Positions 1-6,866 of a stretch of 14,885 nt of DNA are shown here, piece by piece. Position 1 is the first letter of the stretch, and every line of letters begins with the position of its first letter. Origin of the DNA: an uncultured Clostridia bacterium (lineage in GTDB: Bacteria > Bacillota_A > Clostridia > Oscillospirales > Oscillospiraceae); the NCBI GenBank assembly GCA_949289625.1, contig CASEPH010000457.1:1-14885 (forward strand), read 5' to 3'. The notes beneath the pieces were generated by a model. It was not told the origin of the DNA. It saw nothing but the letters and a program-made list of their open reading frames with translations, and ran no database searches. Made by a program: the position numbers and the translations under genes.

Positions 1-396
1 GAAATCCGTGTCCACGCGGATGCTGGGAATCCCCTTTTCGCGGCACAGGGCTTCGATCAGAGCAAAGACGGTCCCGGTCAAGCCGATGCCCCGAAAGGCC
101 GGGTCCAGTGCCATACGATGCACCACGGCGTAGCTCTCCGGTGTCTGCCAGGCCCCTTCAATGTGGGCGTAGGCAGGTTCGCCGTCAAAGTCGATGTACA
201 TGTAGCCTGCCACCTTATCGTCCACCCGTACTACATACCCCTTGCCGACCTGGATGTCCTGCTGCAGGATGGCGGCGTTTGGATAGTCCTCGGTCCACTG
301 TACAAAACCCTGTTCCTGCTGGAACGCTCTGCCCGCGTCAATGATTCTGGTGTAAATCTCCAGTTCCTCTGCCAATGCTAATTCTAGCGTTATCAT
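1..396 (-). CDS. GNAT family N-acetyltransferase (C-terminus cut off by window edge)
   Basis: This is the first 132 codons of a minus-strand gene that continues past base 1. The reading starts MITLELALAEELEIYTRI, and ATG 396-394 is preceded by a good Shine-Dalgarno (AGGGGG at 404-409, 7 nt away). Residues 63-70 (AGYMYIDF) and 93-99 (HRMALDP) match GNAT strands beta2/3 and beta4. RGIGLTG at about 102-108 is the R-x-x-G-x-G/A pyrophosphate loop that binds acetyl-CoA, followed by the usual helix (VFALIEALCREKG) and the start of beta5. GNAT enzymes move an acetyl group from acetyl-CoA to an amine, and the substrate cannot be read here. The gene lies behind the M18 aminopeptidase and its hairpin. 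I see no clear promoter of its own, so it may be expressed by read-through. Confidence 0.88.
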   Translation of the reverse strand, partial: MITLELALAEELEIYTRIIDAGRAFQQEQGFVQWTEDYPNAAILQQDIQVGKGYVVRVDDKVAGYMYIDFDGEPAYAHIEGAWQTPESYAVVHRMALDPAFRGIGLTGTVFALIEALCREKGIPSIRVDTDF

Positions 397-440
397 GATG
401 GAACCCCCTAAATTTGATTGCTGGTGGTGTAAACGCTGCC

Positions 441-477
441 AAAGCAGGCTGTGCGGACTTGGCGCACAGCCTGCTTT
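441..477 (-). terminator. Perfect 15-bp hairpin after the aminopeptidase gene
   Basis: AAAGCAGGCTGTGCG (441-455) pairs perfectly with 463-477 around a 7-nt loop, starting 4 nt beyond the aminopeptidase stop. The T-run after it on the minus strand is short (TTT), so termination may be partial, leaving read-through into the acetyltransferase gene. The position and stem strength support a transcription end signal. How efficiently it works is inference. Confidence 0.6.
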
Positions 478-480
478 GTG

Positions 481-1887
481 TTATTCCTTGTCCTGATAAA
501 ATGTTTTCATGGCCTTCTGGGTCATATAGCAGTCCAGCTTGGAGACCACCTCAATGGGGGCGTGCATAGAAAGAACGGGTACGCCAGTGTCCAAAGTCAG
601 GATGTTCCGGTTGGCCATGTACATAGCTACTGTACCGCCGCCGCCGGCGTCCACCTTTCCCAGTTCACCCATCTGCCAGACCACGCCGTTGCTGTTGCAC
701 AGCCGGCGAATCTTGGCCACAAACTCCGCCGGAGCGTCGGAAGAGCCGGATTTTCCCCGGGCGCCGGTATACTTCATAAAGCAGACGCCGCAATTCAGGT
801 GAGCATTGTTGGCCTTGTCACTGACGTCGGCATAGGTGGGATCAAAGGCGTTGGTGACATCGGCGGAGAGGCACTGAGAGTTTTTGAAGCAGTCCCGCAG
901 CTTGACGTCCTGTCCATCGCAGAGGCAGTCCATGAAATATTCAAAGGCCTGGGACTCCATACCAGAGATACCCATGGAGCCGATCTCCTCCTTGTCGGCC
1001 AGGCAGCATACAGCGGTGTATTCGGGGACATCCTCCAGAGAGAGCAGTGCATCCAAAGCGGCGAAAGCACAGCTTCGGTCATCATGGCCGTAGGCGGCGA
1101 TCATACTGCGGTCAAAGCCCAGCTCCCGAGCCTTAGCGGCAGGAACCATAATCAGCTCTGCGGACAGAAAATCCTCCTCGGTAATCCCGTAGGTCTCCTG
1201 CAGGAACATCAATATAGCCAGTTTGACGCTGTCACCCTCCTCATCCTCGGGCAGGGGAATGGAGCCCACCAGTACATTGAGGTTCTCGCCGGAGACGCCG
1301 GTGGCCAGCGTCTTTTTCATCTGGGCTTCTGCCAGATGGATCAGCAGATCCGTTACGATGAATACGGGATCATCGTCCTTTTCTCCAATGGAAATATCCA
1401 CCACGGTCCCGTCCTGCTTGACCACAACGCCATGGAGCGCCATGGGTACGGTGGTCCACTGGTACTTCTTGATGCCGCCGTAGTAGTGAGTCTTAAAGAA
1501 GGCCATTTGATCCTCCTCATAGAGGGGATTGGGCTTGAGGTCCAGACGGGGATTGTCGATGTGGGCAGCGGAAATGCGGGCACCCTCAGAGAGCGGCTTC
1601 TTGCCGATGATTGCCAGGTTGATGGCCTTCCCGCATACAGTCTGATAGACCTTGGTGCCGGGGGTCAGGGCCAGATCGGGGCTGTAGGGACGGAAACCCT
1701 GGGCCTCCGCCAGACGGACGGCTTCCTGTACGGCTTCCCGCTCTGTTTTGGCGGCGTCCAAAAAGTCCATATACCGGCGGGCATAGGCGCCCATGGCATT
1801 TTTGTCCTCCTCAGAAATTACAGCATAACCGTTCTGGGGCTTGTAGAGCAGCGCTTTGCGCTGGGCTTTGTATTTGGATTCAGGCAT
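481..1887 (-). CDS. M18 family (aspartyl-type) metalloaminopeptidase
   Basis: 468 aa, a normal length for cytosolic M18 enzymes, which are di-zinc exopeptidases that remove N-terminal (often acidic) residues from peptides. The expected metal and catalytic elements are in order: SAAHIDNPRLDLKP (H109, D111), GHDDRSC (D269/D270, bridging metal), ADKEEIGS (E300/E301, catalytic base and ligand), SADVTNAFDP (D343) and SMHAPIEVVSK (H442). Gly-rich GGGGT at 415-419 is also typical. There is no signal peptide, so it acts in the cytoplasm, probably in peptide recycling. ATG 1887 follows AAAGGAAG on the minus strand. It begins only 16 bp after the coaE stop, making it the fourth gene of the prfA-sua5-coaE run. 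The family call is secure; the substrate preference is not. Confidence 0.93.
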   Translation of the reverse strand: MPESKYKAQRKALLYKPQNGYAVISEEDKNAMGAYARRYMDFLDAAKTEREAVQEAVRLAEAQGFRPYSPDLALTPGTKVYQTVCGKAINLAIIGKKPLSEGARISAAHIDNPRLDLKPNPLYEEDQMAFFKTHYYGGIKKYQWTTVPMALHGVVVKQDGTVVDISIGEKDDDPVFIVTDLLIHLAEAQMKKTLATGVSGENLNVLVGSIPLPEDEEGDSVKLAILMFLQETYGITEEDFLSAELIMVPAAKARELGFDRSMIAAYGHDDRSCAFAALDALLSLEDVPEYTAVCCLADKEEIGSMGISGMESQAFEYFMDCLCDGQDVKLRDCFKNSQCLSADVTNAFDPTYADVSDKANNAHLNCGVCFMKYTGARGKSGSSDAPAEFVAKIRRLCNSNGVVWQMGELGKVDAGGGGTVAMYMANRNILTLDTGVPVLSMHAPIEVVSKLDCYMTQKAMKTFYQDKE

Positions 1888-1903
1888 AAAAAAGCTTCCT
1901 TTC

Positions 1904-2494
1904 TTATTTTAAAATCATATCAAGAAGCCGGTCGCACTGGCGGGCAAAATCCTCCGGCGAAGCGGCGTCGTTGAACAGGGTAAAATCACAGCGGCTGGAA
2001 AAGTATTCATTGGGCTGCTGGGCAGAGATCCGAAGCCGGGCATAGTCCTCGGAGATGTGATCTCGCTCCATCAACCGCCGGACCCGGATTTCTACTGGCG
2101 CTGTGACTGCAATGGTATAGCGGCACCGAGCCGGCAGCTCCCCCTCCAGCAAATTGATGGCGTCAATGGCTGCCACAGCCACGCCCTGGGCTTCTGCTTG
2201 AGCCAGCCGCCGATCCGTCTCCCGAAGGATATATTTTCCTGTGATGGCGTTGAGATCCTGAAGCGCGTCGGGATCGGAAAAGACTATCTTGCCCAAAGCC
2301 TTCCGGTCCAATACGCCGTCTTGGATCACCCCGGGGAATCTGCTGCTCAGCTCCTGCCGCAGATCGTCGTCGGTTTTCAGCAGCTGGTGATAGATTGCGT
2401 CCAAATCGAGAACGCAGCCGCCCCGGGCTTCAATCCGCTGCAGTGCGGTGGTTTTTCCACTGCCGGTGGGCCCTGTGATTCCGAGGATCATCAT
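1904..2494 (-). CDS. coaE: Dephospho-CoA kinase
   Basis: 196 aa, the usual CoaE size. The enzyme phosphorylates the ribose 3'-OH of dephospho-CoA with ATP, the last step of coenzyme A synthesis, in the cytosol. The Walker A loop GPTGSGKTT spans residues 8-16. DLDAIYH (30-36) is the conserved acidic stretch near the CoA site, and LDRKALGKIVFSD (62-74) is a family signature. The lid region carries RRLMERDHIS and ARLRISAQQP. The segment usually read as PLLFE is here NLLEGEL, a mild divergence. Its ATG overlaps the sua5 stop as ATGA (2491-2494), with AAGGAG about 10 nt upstream inside sua5, so translation is probably coupled. A second in-frame ATG follows at once (2491-2489) and could be the real start. 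Confidence 0.94.
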   Translation of the reverse strand: MMILGITGPTGSGKTTALQRIEARGGCVLDLDAIYHQLLKTDDDLRQELSSRFPGVIQDGVLDRKALGKIVFSDPDALQDLNAITGKYILRETDRRLAQAEAQGVAVAAIDAINLLEGELPARCRYTIAVTAPVEIRVRRLMERDHISEDYARLRISAQQPNEYFSSRCDFTLFNDAASPEDFARQCDRLLDMILK

Positions 2495-3525
2495 GGAATA
2501 TCATCTCCTTCGACGATATGGAAGCCTGCGGCCTTTTTCAGTCGGTTGGCCACGGCGTAGGTGACGCCGCCTCCGGTGGGACAGCGGGCGTAGATGGTTT
2601 TGATGTCGCTGCGGTCCAACGTCCGCAGGGCTGCGAACAGTCCATGGGCCAGAGTCTCGGGTCTGGTCTCTTCGCCATAGGAAAGCGCAACGTCTTGAGG
2701 ATACAGGGAAAGTTCCTCCTGAAAACACAGAACTCTGTCCTGTGGGCCAAGGTGCCGGAGGATGTATTGGGCGGCCCCCCGGGCGGAACCGGTGACGATG
2801 ATAACCTCTCCAGCCGGCGTGTAGTGGGTGTATTTCATGCCGGGGGCTCGTACCACAGCGCCTGGGGGGATTTCCCCTAAGACAGCTTGGTCAATGTCCA
2901 GGACGCCAAGAACCTCCCGAAGCTGTTCGGGGCCAATGCCGCCGGGCCGCAGCAGCCGGGGCCGGCAGCCGGTGAGATCTACTATGGTGGATTCCACCCC
3001 CACGGAACAAGGGCCGCCATCCACAATGGCGTCAATTTTCCCGTTCATATCATGGAGCACATGTTCCGCAGTGGTGGGGCTGGGTTTGCCGGAGGTATTG
3101 GCAGATGGGGCCGCAATGGGTACGCCGGCGGTACGAATGATGGCCCGGGTCAATTCATTGGCGGGACAGCGGATGCCCACGGTGTCCAGCCCGGCGGTGG
3201 TCTGCCGGGGAACCAGATCCCGAGCGGGCAGCACCAGCGTCAAAGGACCGGGCCAAAACCGTTCCATGAGATTCCGGGCATCTTCGGGAATGTGGTGGCA
3301 GAAATCGGACACCTGCTCCGGGCCGTATACATGCAAAATCAAGGGGTTGTCCTGGGGGCGGCCCTTGGCCAGAAAGATCTTGTTTACGGCCTCTGGGTCC
3401 AGTCCATTGGCCCCCAGACCATAGACTGTCTCTGTGGGGATGCCGAGGAGTCCGCCACTGCGGATGATCGTTGCGGCACGAGCTGTGGTATCGGGCGCAT
3501 CGGCCCGCAAAAGTTCTGTTTTCAT
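2491..3525 (-). CDS. sua5: L-threonylcarbamoyladenylate synthase, Sua5/YwlC type
   Basis: 344 aa with both an N-terminal YrdC domain and the C-terminal Sua5 domain, so this is the long form rather than a short TsaC. It makes threonylcarbamoyl-AMP from threonine, bicarbonate and ATP, the first step of the t6A37 modification of ANN-decoding tRNAs. Signatures are PTETVYGLG (30-38), KGRPQDNPL (54-62), APSANTSGKPSPT (139-151), GVESTIVDL (176-184) and LRPGG (192-196). APGMKYTHYTP (227-237) is the interdomain linker that covers the active site, and the Sua5 domain follows to the end. The start ATG 3525 overlaps the prfA stop (ATGA), with AGGAG inside the prfA end, so it is very likely translationally coupled to prfA. 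Confidence 0.95.
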   Translation of the reverse strand: MKTELLRADAPDTTARAATIIRSGGLLGIPTETVYGLGANGLDPEAVNKIFLAKGRPQDNPLILHVYGPEQVSDFCHHIPEDARNLMERFWPGPLTLVLPARDLVPRQTTAGLDTVGIRCPANELTRAIIRTAGVPIAAPSANTSGKPSPTTAEHVLHDMNGKIDAIVDGGPCSVGVESTIVDLTGCRPRLLRPGGIGPEQLREVLGVLDIDQAVLGEIPPGAVVRAPGMKYTHYTPAGEVIIVTGSARGAAQYILRHLGPQDRVLCFQEELSLYPQDVALSYGEETRPETLAHGLFAALRTLDRSDIKTIYARCPTGGGVTYAVANRLKKAAGFHIVEGDDIP

Positions 3526-4598
3526 AGGGACTCCTGACTGTGCTGCAGCTTCTCCGCCTGGTCGGCGGTGATCAGTCCGTCGATGATTTCATCCAGGTCT
3601 CCGTCCATGATCTCTCCGATCTTGTAAAGAGTCAGACCAATGCGATGGTCTGTAACTCTGGATTGGGGGAAGTTGTAGGTACGAATTTTCTCGTTGCGCA
3701 TTCCCATGCCAACTTGGCTCCGCTTTTCCGCAGAGGCTTCCGCGGCCTGGGCCTCCTGCTGGGCCTGATACAGCCGGGAGTACAGGATCCGCATGGCCTT
3801 TTCTCGGTTTTGGATCTGGCTCCGCTCCTGTTGGCATTCCACCACGGTGCCCGTGGGCAGATGGATGAGCCGAACGGCGGAAGAGGTCTTGTTGATATGC
3901 TGGCCGCCGGCACCGGAGGAGCGGAAGACCTCCATTTTAATGTCCGCAGGATTCAGGTTGACCTCCACTTCATCTGCTTCCGGCATCACCGCCACCGTGG
4001 CGGTGGAGGTGTGGACCCGTCCGCCGGATTCCGTTTCGGGAACACGTTGGACCCGGTGGACGCCGCTTTCAAACTTCAGTCTGGAATAGACGTCGCTGCC
4101 GGAAACCATACAGATGACTTCCTTGATGCCTCCAAGCTCCGTCTCGTTGAGGGAGGTGATCTCCAGATTCCAGCCCCGTTTTTCGGCGTACATGCTGTAC
4201 ATCCGGTAGAGGGAATGGGCAAACAGCGCGCTTTCCTCTCCGCCCACGCCGGCCCGAATCTCCAAAATCACGTTTTTGCCGTCGTTGGGGTCCTTGGGCA
4301 GCAAAAGGAGTTTAAGTTCCTGTTCCAATCGCGGCAGGGCTGCCTTGGCCTCGTTCAGCTCTTCCTGACACAGGGCCCGAAGCTCTGGGTCCTGGGGCTC
4401 GGAGAGCATCTCCAGCAGGTCGTCAATGTTCTTCTTTTCCTTGAGATAGCTGCGATAGGCCTGGACCACGGGTTCCAGCTCCCGCTGTTCCTTTAACAGA
4501 CGGGCTGCCTGTTTGGGGTCATCGTAAAAATCTGGTCGAGTGGACATATCGCCCAATTCTAAGTAGCGATTTTCCACCACCTTCAGTTTGTCCAGCAT
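3522..4598 (-). CDS. prfA: Peptide chain release factor 1 (RF1)
   Basis: 358 aa, the normal RF1 length. RF1 reads UAA/UAG in the ribosomal A site and triggers peptide release. The GGQ motif is at 231-233 (SSGAGGQHINKTSSA), where the Gln is normally methylated by PrmC. The stop-codon-reading tripeptide is PET at 187-189 (HRVQRVPETESGG), a variant of PAT/PVT that I recall from Bacillus-type RF1. The C-terminal RTYNFPQSRVTDHRIGLT is conserved. ATG 4598 has CAGGAG 9 nt upstream. It is first in the prfA-sua5-coaE-aminopeptidase run. prmC, often next to prfA, is not in this window. Confidence 0.97.
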   Translation of the reverse strand: MLDKLKVVENRYLELGDMSTRPDFYDDPKQAARLLKEQRELEPVVQAYRSYLKEKKNIDDLLEMLSEPQDPELRALCQEELNEAKAALPRLEQELKLLLLPKDPNDGKNVILEIRAGVGGEESALFAHSLYRMYSMYAEKRGWNLEITSLNETELGGIKEVICMVSGSDVYSRLKFESGVHRVQRVPETESGGRVHTSTATVAVMPEADEVEVNLNPADIKMEVFRSSGAGGQHINKTSSAVRLIHLPTGTVVECQQERSQIQNREKAMRILYSRLYQAQQEAQAAEASAEKRSQVGMGMRNEKIRTYNFPQSRVTDHRIGLTLYKIGEIMDGDLDEIIDGLITADQAEKLQHSQESL

Positions 4599-4636
4599 AA
4601 TGTGTCACTCCTGTGATGGGGCTGTTTTGAATCAAT

Positions 4637-4665
4637 ATCATAGCACAGAACGGAACGTGACGCAA
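4637..4665 (-). promoter_or_regulatory. Sigma-A type promoter for the prfA operon
   Basis: On the minus strand TTGCGT (4665-4660) is followed after exactly 17 nt by TATGAT (4642-4637), with TG one base before it (extended -10). It lies about 40 nt upstream of the prfA ATG in the 98-bp gap behind the M20 peptidase gene. The -35 matches consensus at only three positions; the -10 is strong. Confidence 0.68.
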
Positions 4666-4696
4666 CGGGTTGGCAGGAAGAATCCATACGTCCAGA

Positions 4697-6118
4697 TCAG
4701 CACTGCTCCATGAGCCGTACGAAAAACCTGGCGGCATTGACCGTGTTTTCAATCCGAATCCGTTCGTTGTTGCCGTGAACGGTAGCTTTTTCCGCGCCGG
4801 TTACCTGCTTTGCGGAGAATCGGTAGACATTGGGACAGATGTCCCGCCAATGCCTGGAGTCGGTGCAAGCCACCATGAGATAAGGGGTTACGACAGCATG
4901 AGGCCAGGTGGCGTGGATGGCCTTTTGCAGCAGATCCCAGCTTTGGGACAATTCCGAATCTGGCCGGGGATCGGTGCAGGTATGGGGGATAATTTCCACC
5001 TGAGGATCCCGAATGATCCTGTGGAGCCGGGCAATGGCGGATTGGGTGGTATCGCCCCAGAGCAGACGCAGATTGGCGAACATACTGGCCTCCGTAGGGA
5101 TCACATTGCCCATGGCGCTGCCGCTGGATTGGGTCAGGGCAAAGGTGGTGTGAGAGGATGCGCCAATCATTCCGCCGGTACGCCGGAGCCAGCGGAGATA
5201 CAGGGGCCGCAAAATATCCCGGTTGGCCAGCAGCAGGCGGGTAGGAAACCGGCAATAGCGGCCCATGGTATCCACTAGATGATCCAGAGCGGGACCGGTG
5301 CGTTGAGGGAAGGGGTGCCGCTGGATCCGCGTCATGGCCCGACAAAGTCGGGGTAAAGGATTGTCTTTGGTGGGAACGGAGGCATGTCCACCGGAGCTTT
5401 TAGCCACAAAGCTGAGATTGGCCACGCCCTTTTCCCCAATCCCTACCATGGCGCAGGGCAGAGGGACACCGGGGAAAAAGCTGTCCACCACGTCGCCGCC
5501 CTCGTCCAAAACAAAGGCTGGGGTAATATTCCGGGAGACAAATACATCCCGGATGGATTGGGCGGTAGGACCCATGATCTCTTCTTCCCCGGACAAGGCA
5601 AGATAGATGTCTTGCTTTGGCGTGAATCCGGTGGAGAGCAGATATTCCATGGCCTCCAAAATCCCACAGAGCTGATTTTTCATGTCCAAAGCGCCCCTGC
5701 CCCAGAGAACGCCATCCTCTAAAATCCCGTCAAAGGGGGGCTTTTCCCACTGGGCAGCATCGGCAGGAACCACGTCGTAGTGGGATAGGAAAACTGCCGG
5801 GGCTTCCTGGGACTGTCCGGTCCAGCGGATCAGCAGACCGGTGGTGTCAATCCGCTCCACCGTACAGCGGGAAAATACCCGGGGATAGTATTCCGGCAGC
5901 AATGCCCGAAATTTTTCAAACTCTGTCTCATCCCGCAGCTCCGGAGCAGATACGGTTCGACAGCGAAGCATCCCCTGGAGATGGGCCACCGCGCCTGTGG
6001 CGTCAATGGGAATTTCAGAACTGGAAACGGCGGCGAGCTCCTGTGGGCGGAACCGCCAGGCCCGCAGACACAGCAGGAAAAATATTGCCAAAACGGCAAA
6101 TAGCGCGAGAATCAGCAT
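4697..6118 (-). CDS. Membrane-anchored M20 family zinc peptidase (CPS1/PM20D1-like)
   Basis: 473 aa from ATG 6118. A reading from TTG 6130 would add four residues (TTG-AGG-GAG-ACT), but that stretch is itself the Shine-Dalgarno GAGGGAG, so I take the ATG. The N-terminus (MLILALFAVLAIFFLLCL) is one hydrophobic segment, so the enzyme is probably anchored with its catalytic part outside. M20 signatures, numbered from the TTG reading, are FLSHYDVVP (H117, D119), GRGALDMK (D149, bridging metal), SGEEEIMG (E182 catalytic base, E183), LDEGG (D209) and VHGNNERI (H452). GGHASVP opens the lid domain. M20 enzymes cleave peptides or N-acyl amino acids; the long form with a membrane anchor resembles the CPS1/PM20D1 group. 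The exact substrate is unknown. It is divergent from the 6227 gene and shares its promoter region. Confidence 0.9.
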   Translation of the reverse strand: MLILALFAVLAIFFLLCLRAWRFRPQELAAVSSSEIPIDATGAVAHLQGMLRCRTVSAPELRDETEFEKFRALLPEYYPRVFSRCTVERIDTTGLLIRWTGQSQEAPAVFLSHYDVVPADAAQWEKPPFDGILEDGVLWGRGALDMKNQLCGILEAMEYLLSTGFTPKQDIYLALSGEEEIMGPTAQSIRDVFVSRNITPAFVLDEGGDVVDSFFPGVPLPCAMVGIGEKGVANLSFVAKSSGGHASVPTKDNPLPRLCRAMTRIQRHPFPQRTGPALDHLVDTMGRYCRFPTRLLLANRDILRPLYLRWLRRTGGMIGASSHTTFALTQSSGSAMGNVIPTEASMFANLRLLWGDTTQSAIARLHRIIRDPQVEIIPHTCTDPRPDSELSQSWDLLQKAIHATWPHAVVTPYLMVACTDSRHWRDICPNVYRFSAKQVTGAEKATVHGNNERIRIENTVNAARFFVRLMEQC

Positions 6119-6153
6119 AGTCTCCCTCAAATCTCGAAAATTACATCTTATAT

Positions 6154-6182
6154 ATAGTACATCATTTTGACACCGGGGTCAA
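6154..6182 (-). promoter_or_regulatory. Promoter for the M20 peptidase
   Basis: On the minus strand TTGACC (6182-6177), 17-nt spacer, TACTAT (6159-6154), with TG directly before the -10. It is about 35 nt upstream of ATG 6118. Its -35 faces the -35 of the plus-strand promoter only 4 bp away. Confidence 0.62.
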
Positions 6183-6195
6183 ATCATGGTATGAT
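6167..6195 (+). promoter_or_regulatory. Near-consensus sigma-A promoter for the 6227 gene
   Basis: TTGACA (6167-6172), 17-nt spacer, TATGAT (6190-6195), with TG at 6187-6188 giving an extended -10. This is the best promoter match in the window. The TTG of the -35 box is in frame with the downstream gene, so an automatic start call there would be wrong. The two facing -35 boxes form a near-palindrome, TTGACACCGGGGTCAA (6167-6182). Confidence 0.85.
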
Positions 6196-6226
6196 AAAGC
6201 GAAAAATTTTTTGGGAGGAACCCGAC

Positions 6227-6826
6227 GTGGCAACTTTGAAAGATTTCATTCGTCAGGTGACGTTTGATGAGGTGTGGAAGATCCTGTCCGGGGAGAGCGA
6301 GGATATTGCTGCGTACCGGCAGGCCTACGAGGATATTTTCGGAGAACTTCAGCAGGCGGAGCCTGTGGAGAACAAAAGCCAAATGACCATCAAGTTTGTG
6401 ATGGAAGAAGCCCCTATGTGGAATTTCTGCTTTGAAGCAGAGGACGGAGAAACGGATGCGCCGGAGGATGAGGACGGCAGCGTGCTACAGGTTTACGGTT
6501 TTGTTCCGGGAGATGAGGAGGGATATGCCATTGGCCTCAAGCCCCCGGAGGTGTTGGTGGGACTGGAGATTGCACCGGAGACGGAACGGGACTATTCCCC
6601 GGCGGAGATTGTGGCCCACTGTCTGGCGGAGATGGTCTATACAGCCACCATGGCTTCCAGCGCTTACGGAATGGAGAAGGATATGGCGGGCGGTGGCCTG
6701 CTGGCCAGCCAGCTCTGCATGCAGGAGGACATTCAAAATGTGGACCTGGATAAGCTGCGGGAGGAACTGGGGGTCCTGCCCAAGCCAGAGGAGGACTATA
6801 AAACAAAATATGGATTTTTGTTTTAA
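6227..6826 (+). CDS. Acidic protein of unknown function (about 199 aa)
   Basis: I do not recognise this gene with certainty. The start is GTG 6227, 8 nt after GGGAGG (6213-6218); the longer frame to 6167 runs through the promoter. The product begins (M)ATLKDFIRQVTFDEVWKIL and is rich in Glu and Asp, with an acidic loop (EDGETDAPEDEDGS). The centre holds GYAIGLKPPEVLVGLEI, then a helical part with SPAEIVAHCLAEMVYTATM. The last residues are YKTKYGFLF. There is no signal peptide or membrane segment, so it is probably a soluble cytoplasmic protein. The TLKxx...FDEVW opening recalls DUF6557-type proteins of Clostridia; this is recollection, not a search result. It is monocistronic from a strong promoter and divergent from the M20 peptidase. 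Its stop lies at the edge of the hairpin-rich element. Confidence 0.8.
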   Translation: MATLKDFIRQVTFDEVWKILSGESEDIAAYRQAYEDIFGELQQAEPVENKSQMTIKFVMEEAPMWNFCFEAEDGETDAPEDEDGSVLQVYGFVPGDEEGYAIGLKPPEVLVGLEIAPETERDYSPAEIVAHCLAEMVYTATMASSAYGMEKDMAGGGLLASQLCMQEDIQNVDLDKLREELGVLPKPEEDYKTKYGFLF

Positions 6827-6866
6827 AAACAGCAGTATCTTCCGGCATTTGCCGGAAGATACTGCT
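6825..6866 (-). terminator. Left boundary hairpin A, terminator-like on the minus strand
   Basis: AGCAGTATCTTCCGGC (6831-6846) pairs perfectly with 6851-6866 (16 bp, 4-nt loop). On the minus strand it is followed by G and TTTTT (6829-6825), an intrinsic-terminator shape. On the plus strand no T-run follows. It begins 4 nt after the stop of the 6227 gene. Confidence 0.6.

Noticed and set aside
451..1974. 507-codon plus-strand open frame opposite the M18 aminopeptidase
   Set aside because: It is antisense to a gene with all M18 motifs, has no ribosome site and gives no recognisable domain. It is a shadow of GC-rich coding sequence.
3522..4598. PET instead of PAT/PVT in RF1 as a sign of altered stop-codon reading
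   Set aside because: As I recall, PET is the usual form in many Firmicutes RF1 proteins; the rest of the decoding region is normal.
6167..6226. N-terminal extension of the unknown acidic protein from TTG 6167
   Set aside because: The TTG is the first three bases of the -35 box and the frame crosses the -10, so it would not be in the mRNA. GTG 6227 has the Shine-Dalgarno.
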